A stretch of 23,471 bases of DNA, from IMG/VR virus record IMGVR_UViG_3300031857_001433, positions 1-23,471 of that record, one strand, 5' to 3'. The translations under genes were made by a program, and so were the position numbers. Positions 7,037 through 12,719 of this stretch are shown here, piece after piece (positions within the stretch are counted from its first letter, which is position 1; each line of letters opens with the position of its first letter). The notes under the pieces were generated by a model. That model saw only the letters and a list, made by a program, of their open reading frames with translations. It made no database searches and had not been told where the DNA came from. The DNA is from a virus.

Positions 7037-8533
7037 TTACGCCGTAGTAACGGTGGTGCCACCGTCAAACTGACCGATTTTAATAACTACGAACTCGGCT
7101 GGGCGTTGTAGAGCCACACCAACTTCGATGTTAACTAATCCAGCGTCAATGGACTGTTGTGGGTTCAATTCAGCGTCACATTTTACATAAAATGCTTGTG
7201 CTGGGATTGAGCCACGTAGACCGCCTGAGCGCCAGAAGTTATTTAAGAAGCCTTCCAAAGTTGCAACAATTCGACGCCAAGTCTTTTCATCGTTTGGCTC
7301 AAAGATTGCGAACTGGGTTAGCTCTGATAAGGACTTGCGTAGATAGATGAGAGTACGACGAACTGGAACATACTTGTCTACGTATGAACCAAGAAGCGTG
7401 CGTGAACCCATAACTACAATTCCTGAACCAGGAACAAACTTGATTGCGTTAACTGCAGCCGCGTTGCTGTTCATTCCATCCAACTGAGCGTTGGTTAGTG
7501 GACGAACTGAAACTGCGCCTCCAACTCGAGTGCTGAGACCAGCAGGTGCCTTAAAGACTCCTCGAGCTGCATCGGTTCCTAGGTATAGACCAACAATTGC
7601 TCCACCTGGTGCTACTTCACGAGTAACTCCTGGGGTTGTAACTGCTGGGTCTTTAATTGTGATTGGTGGGTAGTACACAGCACCGTAAGAGGTAGCTGTA
7701 TAAGAATCTGCTCTTGTAATTTGATTATCTACAGATCCAAAAACTGGGTCAATAACAACAAATACGTCTCCGCGGTTTGATGCGTAGGTAGTCATTGCGT
7801 TGACAGCAGCTGCTTCTGTAACTCCAGGAGCGTTTAGAACTAGCGAGTTCAAGACAGTATCAAAACGAACAACTTCGTTAGATATTTCTACCTCACTAAC
7901 AGAACCAGTTCCGTTAGTTCCACCAGCTAATGATTGGTTTGTAGAAACTACTGGTAGTCGGGCTGAGCCGGTAGCAGTAGATCCTTCATCAACAGCTGAG
8001 ATGAACTTAGATTGAGAATTGATGATATCAATCACATAGCGATCGTTACCAGGTGTCATAGAAAGATCTGTGTATCTTTCTACAACATTGCTATTTGCGG
8101 TTCCACCAAACTTTACAGTGATGTCTACATTGTTTGCTGTAGCAGAGTTCGCAATGCTGATATTAATGTCATTTCCCCAAGCACCAGCATTCTTTGAATT
8201 GATGGTGAGGGTAGCGTCTGCCGTTGGGGTGACGCGGTCATTAAATGTACGGGTAGCAACGTCTGCATCAGCATTTGCTGCACGCAAGAAGTATGCTTGA
8301 TTACCACCGTTTGAGAAGAACAACAGCGCTGCAACGTGCAACGGTGAGTCGTTCTCCCAGCCACCATACAGACTGACGTATTGACTCCAAGATGTGACCA
8401 GAGTTGGAACAAGCGGACCACGATCTACGACGCCAACAAATGCAGCGATGGACTGTGAAGTGGCACTTTGAACTGGGGTTACTAAGTTAAGGGATTCCTC
8501 AACATAGACACCAGGCCGAAGGTATACAGCCAT
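7037..8533 (-). CDS. Contractile tail sheath protein
   Basis: A 498-residue sheath subunit, which surrounds the tube and shortens at infection. It opens with the family signature 'YLRPGVYVEE', and an early 'FVGVVDRGP' plus 'YVSLYGG' follow as in other sheath proteins. The C-terminal domain has 'LRKSLSELTQFAIFEPND', a 'LWRRIV'-like helix (TWRRIVATLEGFLNNFWRSG), the 'YVKCD' strand and 'VALQRPAEFVVIKI', the conserved sheath C-terminal handshake region. The central part (about residues 100-260) is variable and Thr/Asn-rich, probably the surface-exposed domain. Start ATG at 8533 follows AAAGGAG at good spacing. The gap to the upstream gene is 38 bases with nothing convincing in it. Confidence 0.95.
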   Translation of the reverse strand: MAVYLRPGVYVEESLNLVTPVQSATSQSIAAFVGVVDRGPLVPTLVTSWSQYVSLYGGWENDSPLHVAALLFFSNGGNQAYFLRAANADADVATRTFNDRVTPTADATLTINSKNAGAWGNDINISIANSATANNVDITVKFGGTANSNVVERYTDLSMTPGNDRYVIDIINSQSKFISAVDEGSTATGSARLPVVSTNQSLAGGTNGTGSVSEVEISNEVVRFDTVLNSLVLNAPGVTEAAAVNAMTTYASNRGDVFVVIDPVFGSVDNQITRADSYTATSYGAVYYPPITIKDPAVTTPGVTREVAPGGAIVGLYLGTDAARGVFKAPAGLSTRVGGAVSVRPLTNAQLDGMNSNAAAVNAIKFVPGSGIVVMGSRTLLGSYVDKYVPVRRTLIYLRKSLSELTQFAIFEPNDEKTWRRIVATLEGFLNNFWRSGGLRGSIPAQAFYVKCDAELNPQQSIDAGLVNIEVGVALQRPAEFVVIKIGQFDGGTTVTTA

Positions 8534-8571
8534 TATTTATCTCCTTTGATTTTATCTAGTTTGCACATATG

Positions 8572-9192
8572 TTAAACCAACTCGAATCCCGAAGGGGGGT
8601 TCCCTGTTGTCATGATGTTTGCCGATTGAATCTGTGGTGTTGGAACAGACGGCGTGTAAGGCGTCATTTCACTTACCACTCTGATACTAAAGACGTTTCT
8701 TAGTAAACGTCTTCCATCCTCAATGGAGTCGCGTTTTACGAATCCCTCGAGAAACATATGCCTAGCAACATAGCCATTGCCATTCGCTTGCGGAATGATG
8801 AGGTGACCATATTTGCCAGGAATTTTTCTATTTAGCATTTCAAAAATTATTGTTCTATCGTGGCGTGGGTGACGAGCAAAAGAACTAACTTGATAATAAA
8901 GATCGTAGACCACTGGGGCGTAGTAACTGTGTCTAGCGTTGCTTGACGCTTGTTGAGTTCCACGATTGGTGTTATCAATCCAAAAACCAGAACTTTGACG
9001 ATCGTTAGCCGGTTGAATGTCAAACAAGTCAATAACCATGTATGGGTATTCTTGAGCTTTTAACTCTACGTCCGGATAACCAAACCATACTTTTACAGGT
9101 CTTGTGCTGTCTTTTGCATCTTGCACTTGAATGCCTTGAAGATGTGTTTTAAGAGCCTTGTCTTCTGCATACAAAAATGATGTGTCGCTCAT
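8572..9192 (-). CDS. Putative tail terminator/completion protein
   Basis: A 206-residue protein just upstream of the sheath. Residues about 45-60 (EYPYMVIDLFDIQPAND) resemble the 'P-v-ly-fdI' strand of tail terminator or cap proteins, and the central 'SYYAPVVYDLYYQVSSFARH' with 'DRTIIFEMLNRKIP' recalls the beta strand-helix order of that fold (strand, then helix of 'd-.il..l...l'). Such proteins cap the tube and sheath at the head end and are commonly encoded before the sheath gene. The start overlaps the preceding gene by four bases (ATGA). The family is not certain; a neck protein is the other possibility. Confidence 0.5.
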   Translation of the reverse strand: MSDTSFLYAEDKALKTHLQGIQVQDAKDSTRPVKVWFGYPDVELKAQEYPYMVIDLFDIQPANDRQSSGFWIDNTNRGTQQASSNARHSYYAPVVYDLYYQVSSFARHPRHDRTIIFEMLNRKIPGKYGHLIIPQANGNGYVARHMFLEGFVKRDSIEDGRRLLRNVFSIRVVSEMTPYTPSVPTPQIQSANIMTTGNPPSGFELV

Positions 9193-9506
9193 GGCAGAAT
9201 CCCCTTATCAAATAAGTAATCAAGTGCATCGCCTTCAATCGCTTCTCTAATTGCTACATCTGCTTTAGTCATAAAGGGGCGGATTACTACAGTAGGAGGT
9301 CTATCCTCAGTTCCGTATTCAAGATTAAATATTTCATCTTCACGGAACTCAAAATACTCAAGTGAAATTACACCCTTATTTTGGGTTAGTTCAATTGGAT
9401 TACCCCAGCCAGCATCGGCCGTCGCTTCTTGAAGAAGAGGATCTAACTCCTCAACCAGACTTTCGGCTAAACGCGGGGCACGTGCTTCGAAGCTATTAGT
9501 GTTCAC
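9189..9506 (-). CDS. Small acidic head-tail region protein, function unknown
   Basis: A 105-residue acidic protein that I do not recognise. It starts at GTG (9506-9504), overlapping the previous stop as GTGA, and its end overlaps the next gene by four bases, so it belongs to the tail operon. The N-terminal part (residues 8-35) is predicted helical; the middle holds 'ISLEYFEFREDEIFNLEYG' and 'PPTVVIRPFMTKAD', which look like beta strands. Position before a tail terminator and sheath suggests a neck or tail-completion role, by context only. Confidence 0.6.
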   Translation of the reverse strand: MNTNSFEARAPRLAESLVEELDPLLQEATADAGWGNPIELTQNKGVISLEYFEFREDEIFNLEYGTEDRPPTVVIRPFMTKADVAIREAIEGDALDYLFDKGILP

Positions 9507-9667
9507 TTCTTTTTCTTTTTCTTTACCTTCTTGACGCCGTATAGAGCACCAAGTCCGATGGCTGCGTAGGTCATGGCAGATTCTTTTGCGCCTGGGGCAT
9601 TTTCAATAATGCCTTTATAGAAATCAACCTCAGTGGGTCTATCTATCCAGTCTTTGTAGCCAGACAT
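9503..9667 (-). CDS. 54-residue protein with weak membrane-like segment and poly-Lys end
   Basis: The ATG at 9667 is preferred over upstream starts because GGAG (9677-9674) stands six bases before it. The product is 54 residues. Residues 28-43 (KESAMTYAAIGLGALYG) are mildly hydrophobic and Gly/Ala-rich, and the protein ends in VKKVKKKKKK. It is the first gene after the terminator at 9753-9774 and overlaps the next gene by four bases. It is not recognised; a membrane-touching or nucleic-acid-binding role is possible but not shown. Confidence 0.6.
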   Translation of the reverse strand: MSGYKDWIDRPTEVDFYKGIIENAPGAKESAMTYAAIGLGALYGVKKVKKKKKK

Positions 9668-9752
9668 AGCATGCTCCAATCGGAGTTCGCAGGTACTCGT
9701 ACGCAAAAGGGTAAAGCCACTCCCCGCATGGGAGTTACCACTATAGTAAATG
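9668..9752 (-). promoter_or_regulatory. Leader of the tail operon with two hairpins
   Basis: This is the longest non-coding stretch of the window (113 bases with the terminator). Read on the minus strand after the terminator it holds a TATAGT box (9745-9740) without a good -35 partner, a hairpin ACTCCC-loop-GGGAGT (stems 9735-9730 and 9724-9719), and a short CTCC/GGAG hairpin (9685-9682 with 9677-9674) that pairs the ribosome binding site of the 54-residue gene. A promoter is expected here because a terminator stands just before it, but the box is weak. Confidence 0.35.
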
Positions 9753-9774
9753 AAAAAGCCCCCTTGCGGGGGCT
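9753..9774 (-). terminator. Rho-independent terminator
   Basis: On the minus strand AGCCCCC (9774-9768), loop GCAA (a GNRA tetraloop), GGGGGCT (9763-9757), followed by TTTTT ending at 9753. It lies seven bases after the stop of the 64-residue basic protein, so it closes the operon of small basic genes and fibre genes and separates it from the sheath-tube-baseplate operon. Confidence 0.9.
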
Positions 9775-9780
9775 AATTCG

Positions 9781-9975
9781 CTATTTCTTCCGTTTTGCTT
9801 TTATGCCTTTAATAATCTTGGCATCAATTTTTCGGTCTTCTTCTAGGGTCTTTGGCTTCTTCTTTTTACCGTGGGCTGTGTCTTTTTTTTCAAACTCAGC
9901 CTTTTCTTTTTTAGACAGCCCTTTTGTCATTTTGGCGTCTTTTTTTTCGTCAGCCTCTTTTGTGTATTTAGCCAT
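9781..9975 (-). CDS. 64-residue Lys-rich protein
   Basis: A highly charged small protein, with mixed Lys/Glu/Asp sequence (MAKYTKEADEKKDAKM at the start, KGIKAKRKK at the end), predicted helical and without Cys. It is the last gene of the small-gene run: its ATG overlaps the stop of the gene before as TAATG, and an intrinsic terminator follows seven bases after its stop. Function is not known. Charge suggests nucleic acid binding or packing inside the particle, but this is inference. Confidence 0.65.
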   Translation of the reverse strand: MAKYTKEADEKKDAKMTKGLSKKEKAEFEKKDTAHGKKKKPKTLEEDRKIDAKIIKGIKAKRKK

Positions 9976-10103
9976 TATTTTTTCTTAGCTTTCTTGTCTT
10001 TTGCATTTGCACCCTTCTTTGCAGCAAACTTCTTGTTCGCCGCCTTGAGGGTCTTCATCCCGTGTTTGTCCTTGGGACGGCCACAGCCGCAGGTCGCGCA
10101 CAC
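9975..10103 (-). CDS. 42-residue Cys-cluster, Lys-rich mini-protein (copy B)
   Basis: It starts at GTG (10103-10101), overlapping the TAG of the preceding gene by one base (TAGTG), and ends with TAA at 9975 overlapping the next ATG. The product begins MCATCGCGRPKDKHG, a tight C-x2-C-x-C cluster (Cys2, Cys5, Cys7), and continues as an Ala/Lys-rich tail ending in KKAKKK. The first eight residues equal those of the gene immediately before it. The cysteines could bind a metal ion or form a disulphide; the tail could bind nucleic acid. No function is known to me. Confidence 0.7.
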   Translation of the reverse strand: MCATCGCGRPKDKHGMKTLKAANKKFAAKKGANAKDKKAKKK

Positions 10104-10243
10104 TACTTTTTCTTCTTCTTACGTAGAGCTGCAAAATCAGCCCCATCAAGCTTCTTCTTATCGCCAGCTTTGCCAGCAATTTTCTTTTGCTTTGGGGAAA
10201 GCTTCTTGCTTCCCTTTCCACCGCAACCACATGTAGCACACAT
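10103..10243 (-). CDS. 46-residue Cys-cluster, Lys-rich mini-protein (copy A)
   Basis: ATG at 10243 overlaps the previous stop as TAATG, and the TAG stop (10105-10103) overlaps the GTG of copy B. The product starts MCATCGCGGKGSKK with the same C-x2-C-x-C cluster as copy B, followed by a basic region and a short 'LDGADFAALR' segment, ending in five Lys. The shared N-terminus with different codons at every position points to an old duplication kept by selection on protein. Function is unknown. Confidence 0.7.
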   Translation of the reverse strand: MCATCGCGGKGSKKLSPKQKKIAGKAGDKKKLDGADFAALRKKKKK

Positions 10244-10389
10244 TACTTTTTACCTGCTTTCTGTTTTTTGGGTTTTGCGACCTTGCTCTTACCGGATCCT
10301 TCTGGTACACAGTTAGGAACCTTCTTACCGTTCTTTGTTTTAAAACCTACTTGGACATAGCCGTCCCAGCATGGACCTTGCTTTGCCAT
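10243..10389 (-). CDS. 48-residue basic protein with CW-GY...VPNCVP motif
   Basis: The ATG at 10389 overlaps the stop of the 68-residue gene (ATGATG context) and the stop TAA overlaps the next ATG. Residues 7-31 form the core: Cys7-Trp8, 'GYVQVGFKTKNGKK', then 'VPNCVPEG' with Cys28. I have seen this 'C..GY...G.K.KNGK.VPNCVP' peptide in many phage and metagenome proteins, often at the end of longer structural proteins; here it is a free-standing mini-protein. The C-terminal 18 residues are Lys-rich. The role is unknown. Confidence 0.75.
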   Translation of the reverse strand: MAKQGPCWDGYVQVGFKTKNGKKVPNCVPEGSGKSKVAKPKKQKAGKK

Positions 10390-10595
10390 CATTTACCTTT
10401 CTTGTGCGGGTTCTTCTTGTGCCAGTCCTTCACGGCTTTTACGCCTTGCTTGACTGTCTTAGACCCACCATTCTTTGTCAAATTAATCTTATCCCACTTA
10501 CCGGCTGACTTGCCTTCGTGGTCAACAATGACATCGCCCTTTTTATTCTTTTTAACGGTGTGCTTCATGCCGCCAACTTTAAGAGTTTTACCCAT
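10389..10595 (-). CDS. 68-residue basic protein, function unknown
   Basis: The start is ATG at 10595. The protein has 'MGKTLKVGGMKHTVKKNKKG', then a 'DVIVDHEGKSAGKWDKINL' stretch that looks like a small beta unit, then a basic helix 'KTVKQGVKAVKDWHKKNPHKK'. It is shorter than most named families and is not recognised. It lies two bases after the 53-residue gene and overlaps the 48-residue gene by one base, so it belongs to the same translationally coupled run. Confidence 0.65.
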   Translation of the reverse strand: MGKTLKVGGMKHTVKKNKKGDVIVDHEGKSAGKWDKINLTKNGGSKTVKQGVKAVKDWHKKNPHKKGK

Positions 10596-10597
10596 AA

Positions 10598-10759
10598 TTA
10601 TTTACTCTTATAACGAATAGTTGCTTTAGGGCGTCTAGCAATCCCGCCTTTTTTACGACGAGACTTTGCTCCACCAGAACGATATTTGCTTTGATCTAAC
10701 TCAATAGAAATATTCTTAGTTGGGTTTTTACCAACTGTGTCTCCGATACGACGTGGCAT
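10598..10759 (-). CDS. 53-residue Arg/Lys-rich protein
   Basis: The ATG at 10759 is chosen because AGGAG lies four bases upstream; a longer in-frame start at 10807 would overlap the preceding gene and lacks such a site. The product, MPRRIGDTVGKNPTKN to the end RYKSK, is strongly basic, with 'GAKSRRKKGG' in the middle. It is the first of six small basic genes. No family was recognised. Confidence 0.6.
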   Translation of the reverse strand: MPRRIGDTVGKNPTKNISIELDQSKYRSGGAKSRRKKGGIARRPKATIRYKSK

Positions 10760-10766
10760 ATGTCTC

Positions 10767-11306
10767 CTAAGAAGCAGGTTGTGCGTAGGCCTGGAACTGT
10801 TCATCATTAACCAGTTCGTCTGGCATCAGCTGAATCATGTTCAGGGTAATAAGTGTACCGCGGTCATCAATGTATCCGTCAGGCTGTGTGTGGTATGGCC
10901 TAAAAACTTGACCTTTCCATACGCAACGGTAACGGTTTGCTTCCTGTAGGCGAGCGCGAAACTCACCGCGCTTGTCAAACAACTGAGGGCTTACCCTGTA
11001 CAGGTCATCAATGTTTATAGTTAGGTTTAACGTATCGGCTGCGTAGAAACCTCGTTGATCCATAGGTGACTTACCCATTTGTAAATCAGCGCTAACAATA
11101 TGAAGCACTTTTGGACCAACCCAGACACGGCCGCCAGAGATAGACTCAACATCGTAAATAGGGTCGGTAGTAGTAGAAGAAGTGTCGTACTCCCACCATT
11201 CTGCGTGAGTACCAAATGGGTTAGTTGAATCCCACGTAATGCCGTCTCCGACCTCGTTTAGTTCAAAATCAATGGTGAACCTTCCACCCGGCTCAAAGGA
11301 TCTCAT
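10767..11306 (-). CDS. Hypothetical virion protein, 179 residues
   Basis: Not recognised with certainty. The sequence looks like a beta-rich structural protein: 'GGRFTIDFELNEVGDGITWDS', 'VWVGPKVLHIVSADLQMG', 'DTLNLTINIDDLYRVSPQLFD', and 'RYRCVWKGQVFRPYHTQPDG'. It is not membrane-bound and has no signal peptide. The start ATG (11306) is eight bases from the glycosyltransferase stop, with a GGGG-rich site close by. Its location between a fibre/glycosyltransferase group and the small basic genes, ahead of the tail terminator region, suggests a neck or head-tail connection role, but that is context only. Confidence 0.6.
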   Translation of the reverse strand: MRSFEPGGRFTIDFELNEVGDGITWDSTNPFGTHAEWWEYDTSSTTTDPIYDVESISGGRVWVGPKVLHIVSADLQMGKSPMDQRGFYAADTLNLTINIDDLYRVSPQLFDKRGEFRARLQEANRYRCVWKGQVFRPYHTQPDGYIDDRGTLITLNMIQLMPDELVNDEQFQAYAQPAS

Positions 11307-11314
11307 GCCACCCC

Positions 11315-12364
11315 TTATTCACTGTAGAAGACTAGGTTACGCTTTAGGCGCTCGTCTGTAGGGTTTAACTCAACCGCCTTTTCGCCGTACTCCTTTGCTT
11401 TGTCTGTAAGTCCTAAATGATGTGAGGCAATTGCCGCATAATCGTATGGTGCCGAACCCCATGCAAACTCTTCGCATAAGTACTCAAGTGGTTTTTCTGT
11501 AATACGAAGCGCCTCTTCCGCTACGTCAAGGCAGTCAAACCAACGGTTGTTTTCATAATAAAGTTTGGCTAACTCTACGTAAGCCTCCCGTCTATCTGGT
11601 GCTTCTTCAACGGCTTTTTTAAACCAATCTTCAGCTCCCATAAAATCATCAGACATCTTTGCAATGTAACGCATAGATGCTGCTCTTTCAGGTTTCCACA
11701 CTGCCCGTGGTAGAGATAAGTGACGCTTAAACTCTTCTGTTGCTTCTGCAAACTTTCCATAAAAGAATAATTCTCTGGCGTAGTAAAACGCGTTCCTATC
11801 ATCGTGTGGGTCTTCAATTACAGATTGAGCCAATAACGGGAAATACTGAGAGCGTGGTTTAGTGTCGTCTGGGTGATGATGGATCTCAAGTCCTACCCAA
11901 TTTTCAATTTGTTGTATTCGATCAGTTACCAATACTTCGTGGACAGGATGCTTCCAACGATAGCCGTGGCGTTTGTGGATCTTGTCTCCACCATACTGAA
12001 GACCAGGAGACCCGTCGGGGTTCCAGTTCCAGGTGTATTTGTAGCGTGGTCTGGTTGTTTGTGTTGGGACAGCCTCTAGGTGTTTACGCCATCCTTCAAC
12101 TAATACCTCATCCATATCCAAAGCAATACAGTAGTCAATATCATTTGGAAGCGCTGCAAGGGATGCATTGCGTGCATCGTCAAACCGCCAAGGTTTTACA
12201 GAAATAGATATAACATTGATACCAAGTTCTTTGGCTAGTTCAACCGTATTGTCTGTAGACCCGGTGTCCGCAATTAATAAGTAGTCAGCTTCTTTAGCGG
12301 ACTCATACCACTTATGAACAAATTGTTGTTCATTAAGGGCGATTGTGTAAACCGCTATTTTCAT
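11315..12364 (-). CDS. Family-2 glycosyltransferase with TPR-like C-terminus
   Basis: A 349-residue enzyme of the GT-A fold. The N-terminus 'IAVYTIALNEQQFV' and 'LLIADTGSTDNTVELAKEL' are the hallmark nucleotide-sugar-binding segments of GT2, and 'ALDMDEVL' supplies the metal-binding DxD (Asp83, Asp85). 'KHPVHEVLV' is the usual later 'HE' segment of the SunS/TPR-type subgroup. Residues about 190-345 form helical repeats resembling TPRs, with 'AYVELAKLYYENNRWFDCLDVAEEAL' and 'ASHHLGLTDKAKEYGEKAVELNPTDERLK'. This GT-TPR arrangement is known in bacteria and phages and often modifies protein or glycan surfaces. Its ATG overlaps the small gene before it as TAATG. Substrate is unknown; the adjacent collagen-like fibres are possible acceptors. 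Confidence 0.85.
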   Translation of the reverse strand: MKIAVYTIALNEQQFVHKWYESAKEADYLLIADTGSTDNTVELAKELGINVISISVKPWRFDDARNASLAALPNDIDYCIALDMDEVLVEGWRKHLEAVPTQTTRPRYKYTWNWNPDGSPGLQYGGDKIHKRHGYRWKHPVHEVLVTDRIQQIENWVGLEIHHHPDDTKPRSQYFPLLAQSVIEDPHDDRNAFYYARELFFYGKFAEATEEFKRHLSLPRAVWKPERAASMRYIAKMSDDFMGAEDWFKKAVEEAPDRREAYVELAKLYYENNRWFDCLDVAEEALRITEKPLEYLCEEFAWGSAPYDYAAIASHHLGLTDKAKEYGEKAVELNPTDERLKRNLVFYSE

Positions 12365-12582
12365 TAGCTAAGGGCTGCTAGTTTTTCCTTATGAAAAGCC
12401 AAAGCGTTTTTTACGCCTTCAACAGCAACTCGGTACTTTTCTGCCGTTTCTTCTTGGTTTTGAGAAACAGAAAATAAGTAGTTAAGCTCTAAAGAATATC
12501 CGTCTTTAGAAAGTTTATTTATTCTTTCAATAAGAACGTCTTTCTTTGTTTCTACGTCTAAACCCCAGTCAATGTCTTCCAT
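12364..12582 (-). CDS. 72-residue helical protein, function unknown
   Basis: ATG at 12582 follows AAGGAG at five to six bases. The acidic protein has 'ETKKDVLIERINKLSKDGYSLELNYLFSVSQNQEETAEKYRVAVEGV' and appears to be two or three amphipathic helices. Its TAA overlaps the glycosyltransferase ATG by one base, so translation is probably coupled. It resembles no family I can name. Confidence 0.65.
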   Translation of the reverse strand: MEDIDWGLDVETKKDVLIERINKLSKDGYSLELNYLFSVSQNQEETAEKYRVAVEGVKNALAFHKEKLAALS

Positions 12583-12590
12583 GATTCTCC

Positions 12591-12719
12591 TTATTCTTCG
12601 TTTGGTGCCACCATATCATATCCGATTACTTCTCCTGTATCGGCATTCTTGACTTCAAATTTCTCAAAGCCTGAAGCATCTTTTCCAAGGCTTGTTTTAA
12701 TTACATTAATAGATGTCAT
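12591..12719 (-). CDS. 42-residue small protein, function unknown
   Basis: This small gene starts at ATG 12719, overlapping the collagen-like fibre stop by four bases in an ATGA arrangement, and ends with TAA at 12591. The product is MTSINVIKTSLGKDASGF, then EKFEVKNADTGEVIGYDM and a VAPNEE end. The pattern 'F-V-NADTGEVIG' looks like a short beta hairpin. The coupled position between fibre and glycosyltransferase genes and the absence of frame defects support it as real. Function is not known. Confidence 0.6.
   Translation of the reverse strand: MTSINVIKTSLGKDASGFEKFEVKNADTGEVIGYDMVAPNEE

Noticed and set aside
8534-8571. Promoter before the sheath gene
   Set aside because: The 38-base gap holds an AT-rich stretch and the ribosome binding site but no recognisable -35/-10 pair.
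9668-9706. Upstream start for the 54-residue protein
   Set aside because: The additional residues contain the ribosome binding site region (GGAG at 9677-9674) of the ATG at 9667, which is the better start.
9671-10620. Several plus-strand ORFs rich in Phe
   Set aside because: They are the complement of Lys-rich minus-strand genes (AAG/AAA read as CTT/TTT), so the Phe-rich products are an artefact.
10760-10807. Longer N-terminus for the 53-residue basic protein
   Set aside because: It would overlap the 179-residue gene by about 40 bases and lacks a binding site, whereas AGGAG stands correctly before the ATG at 10759.
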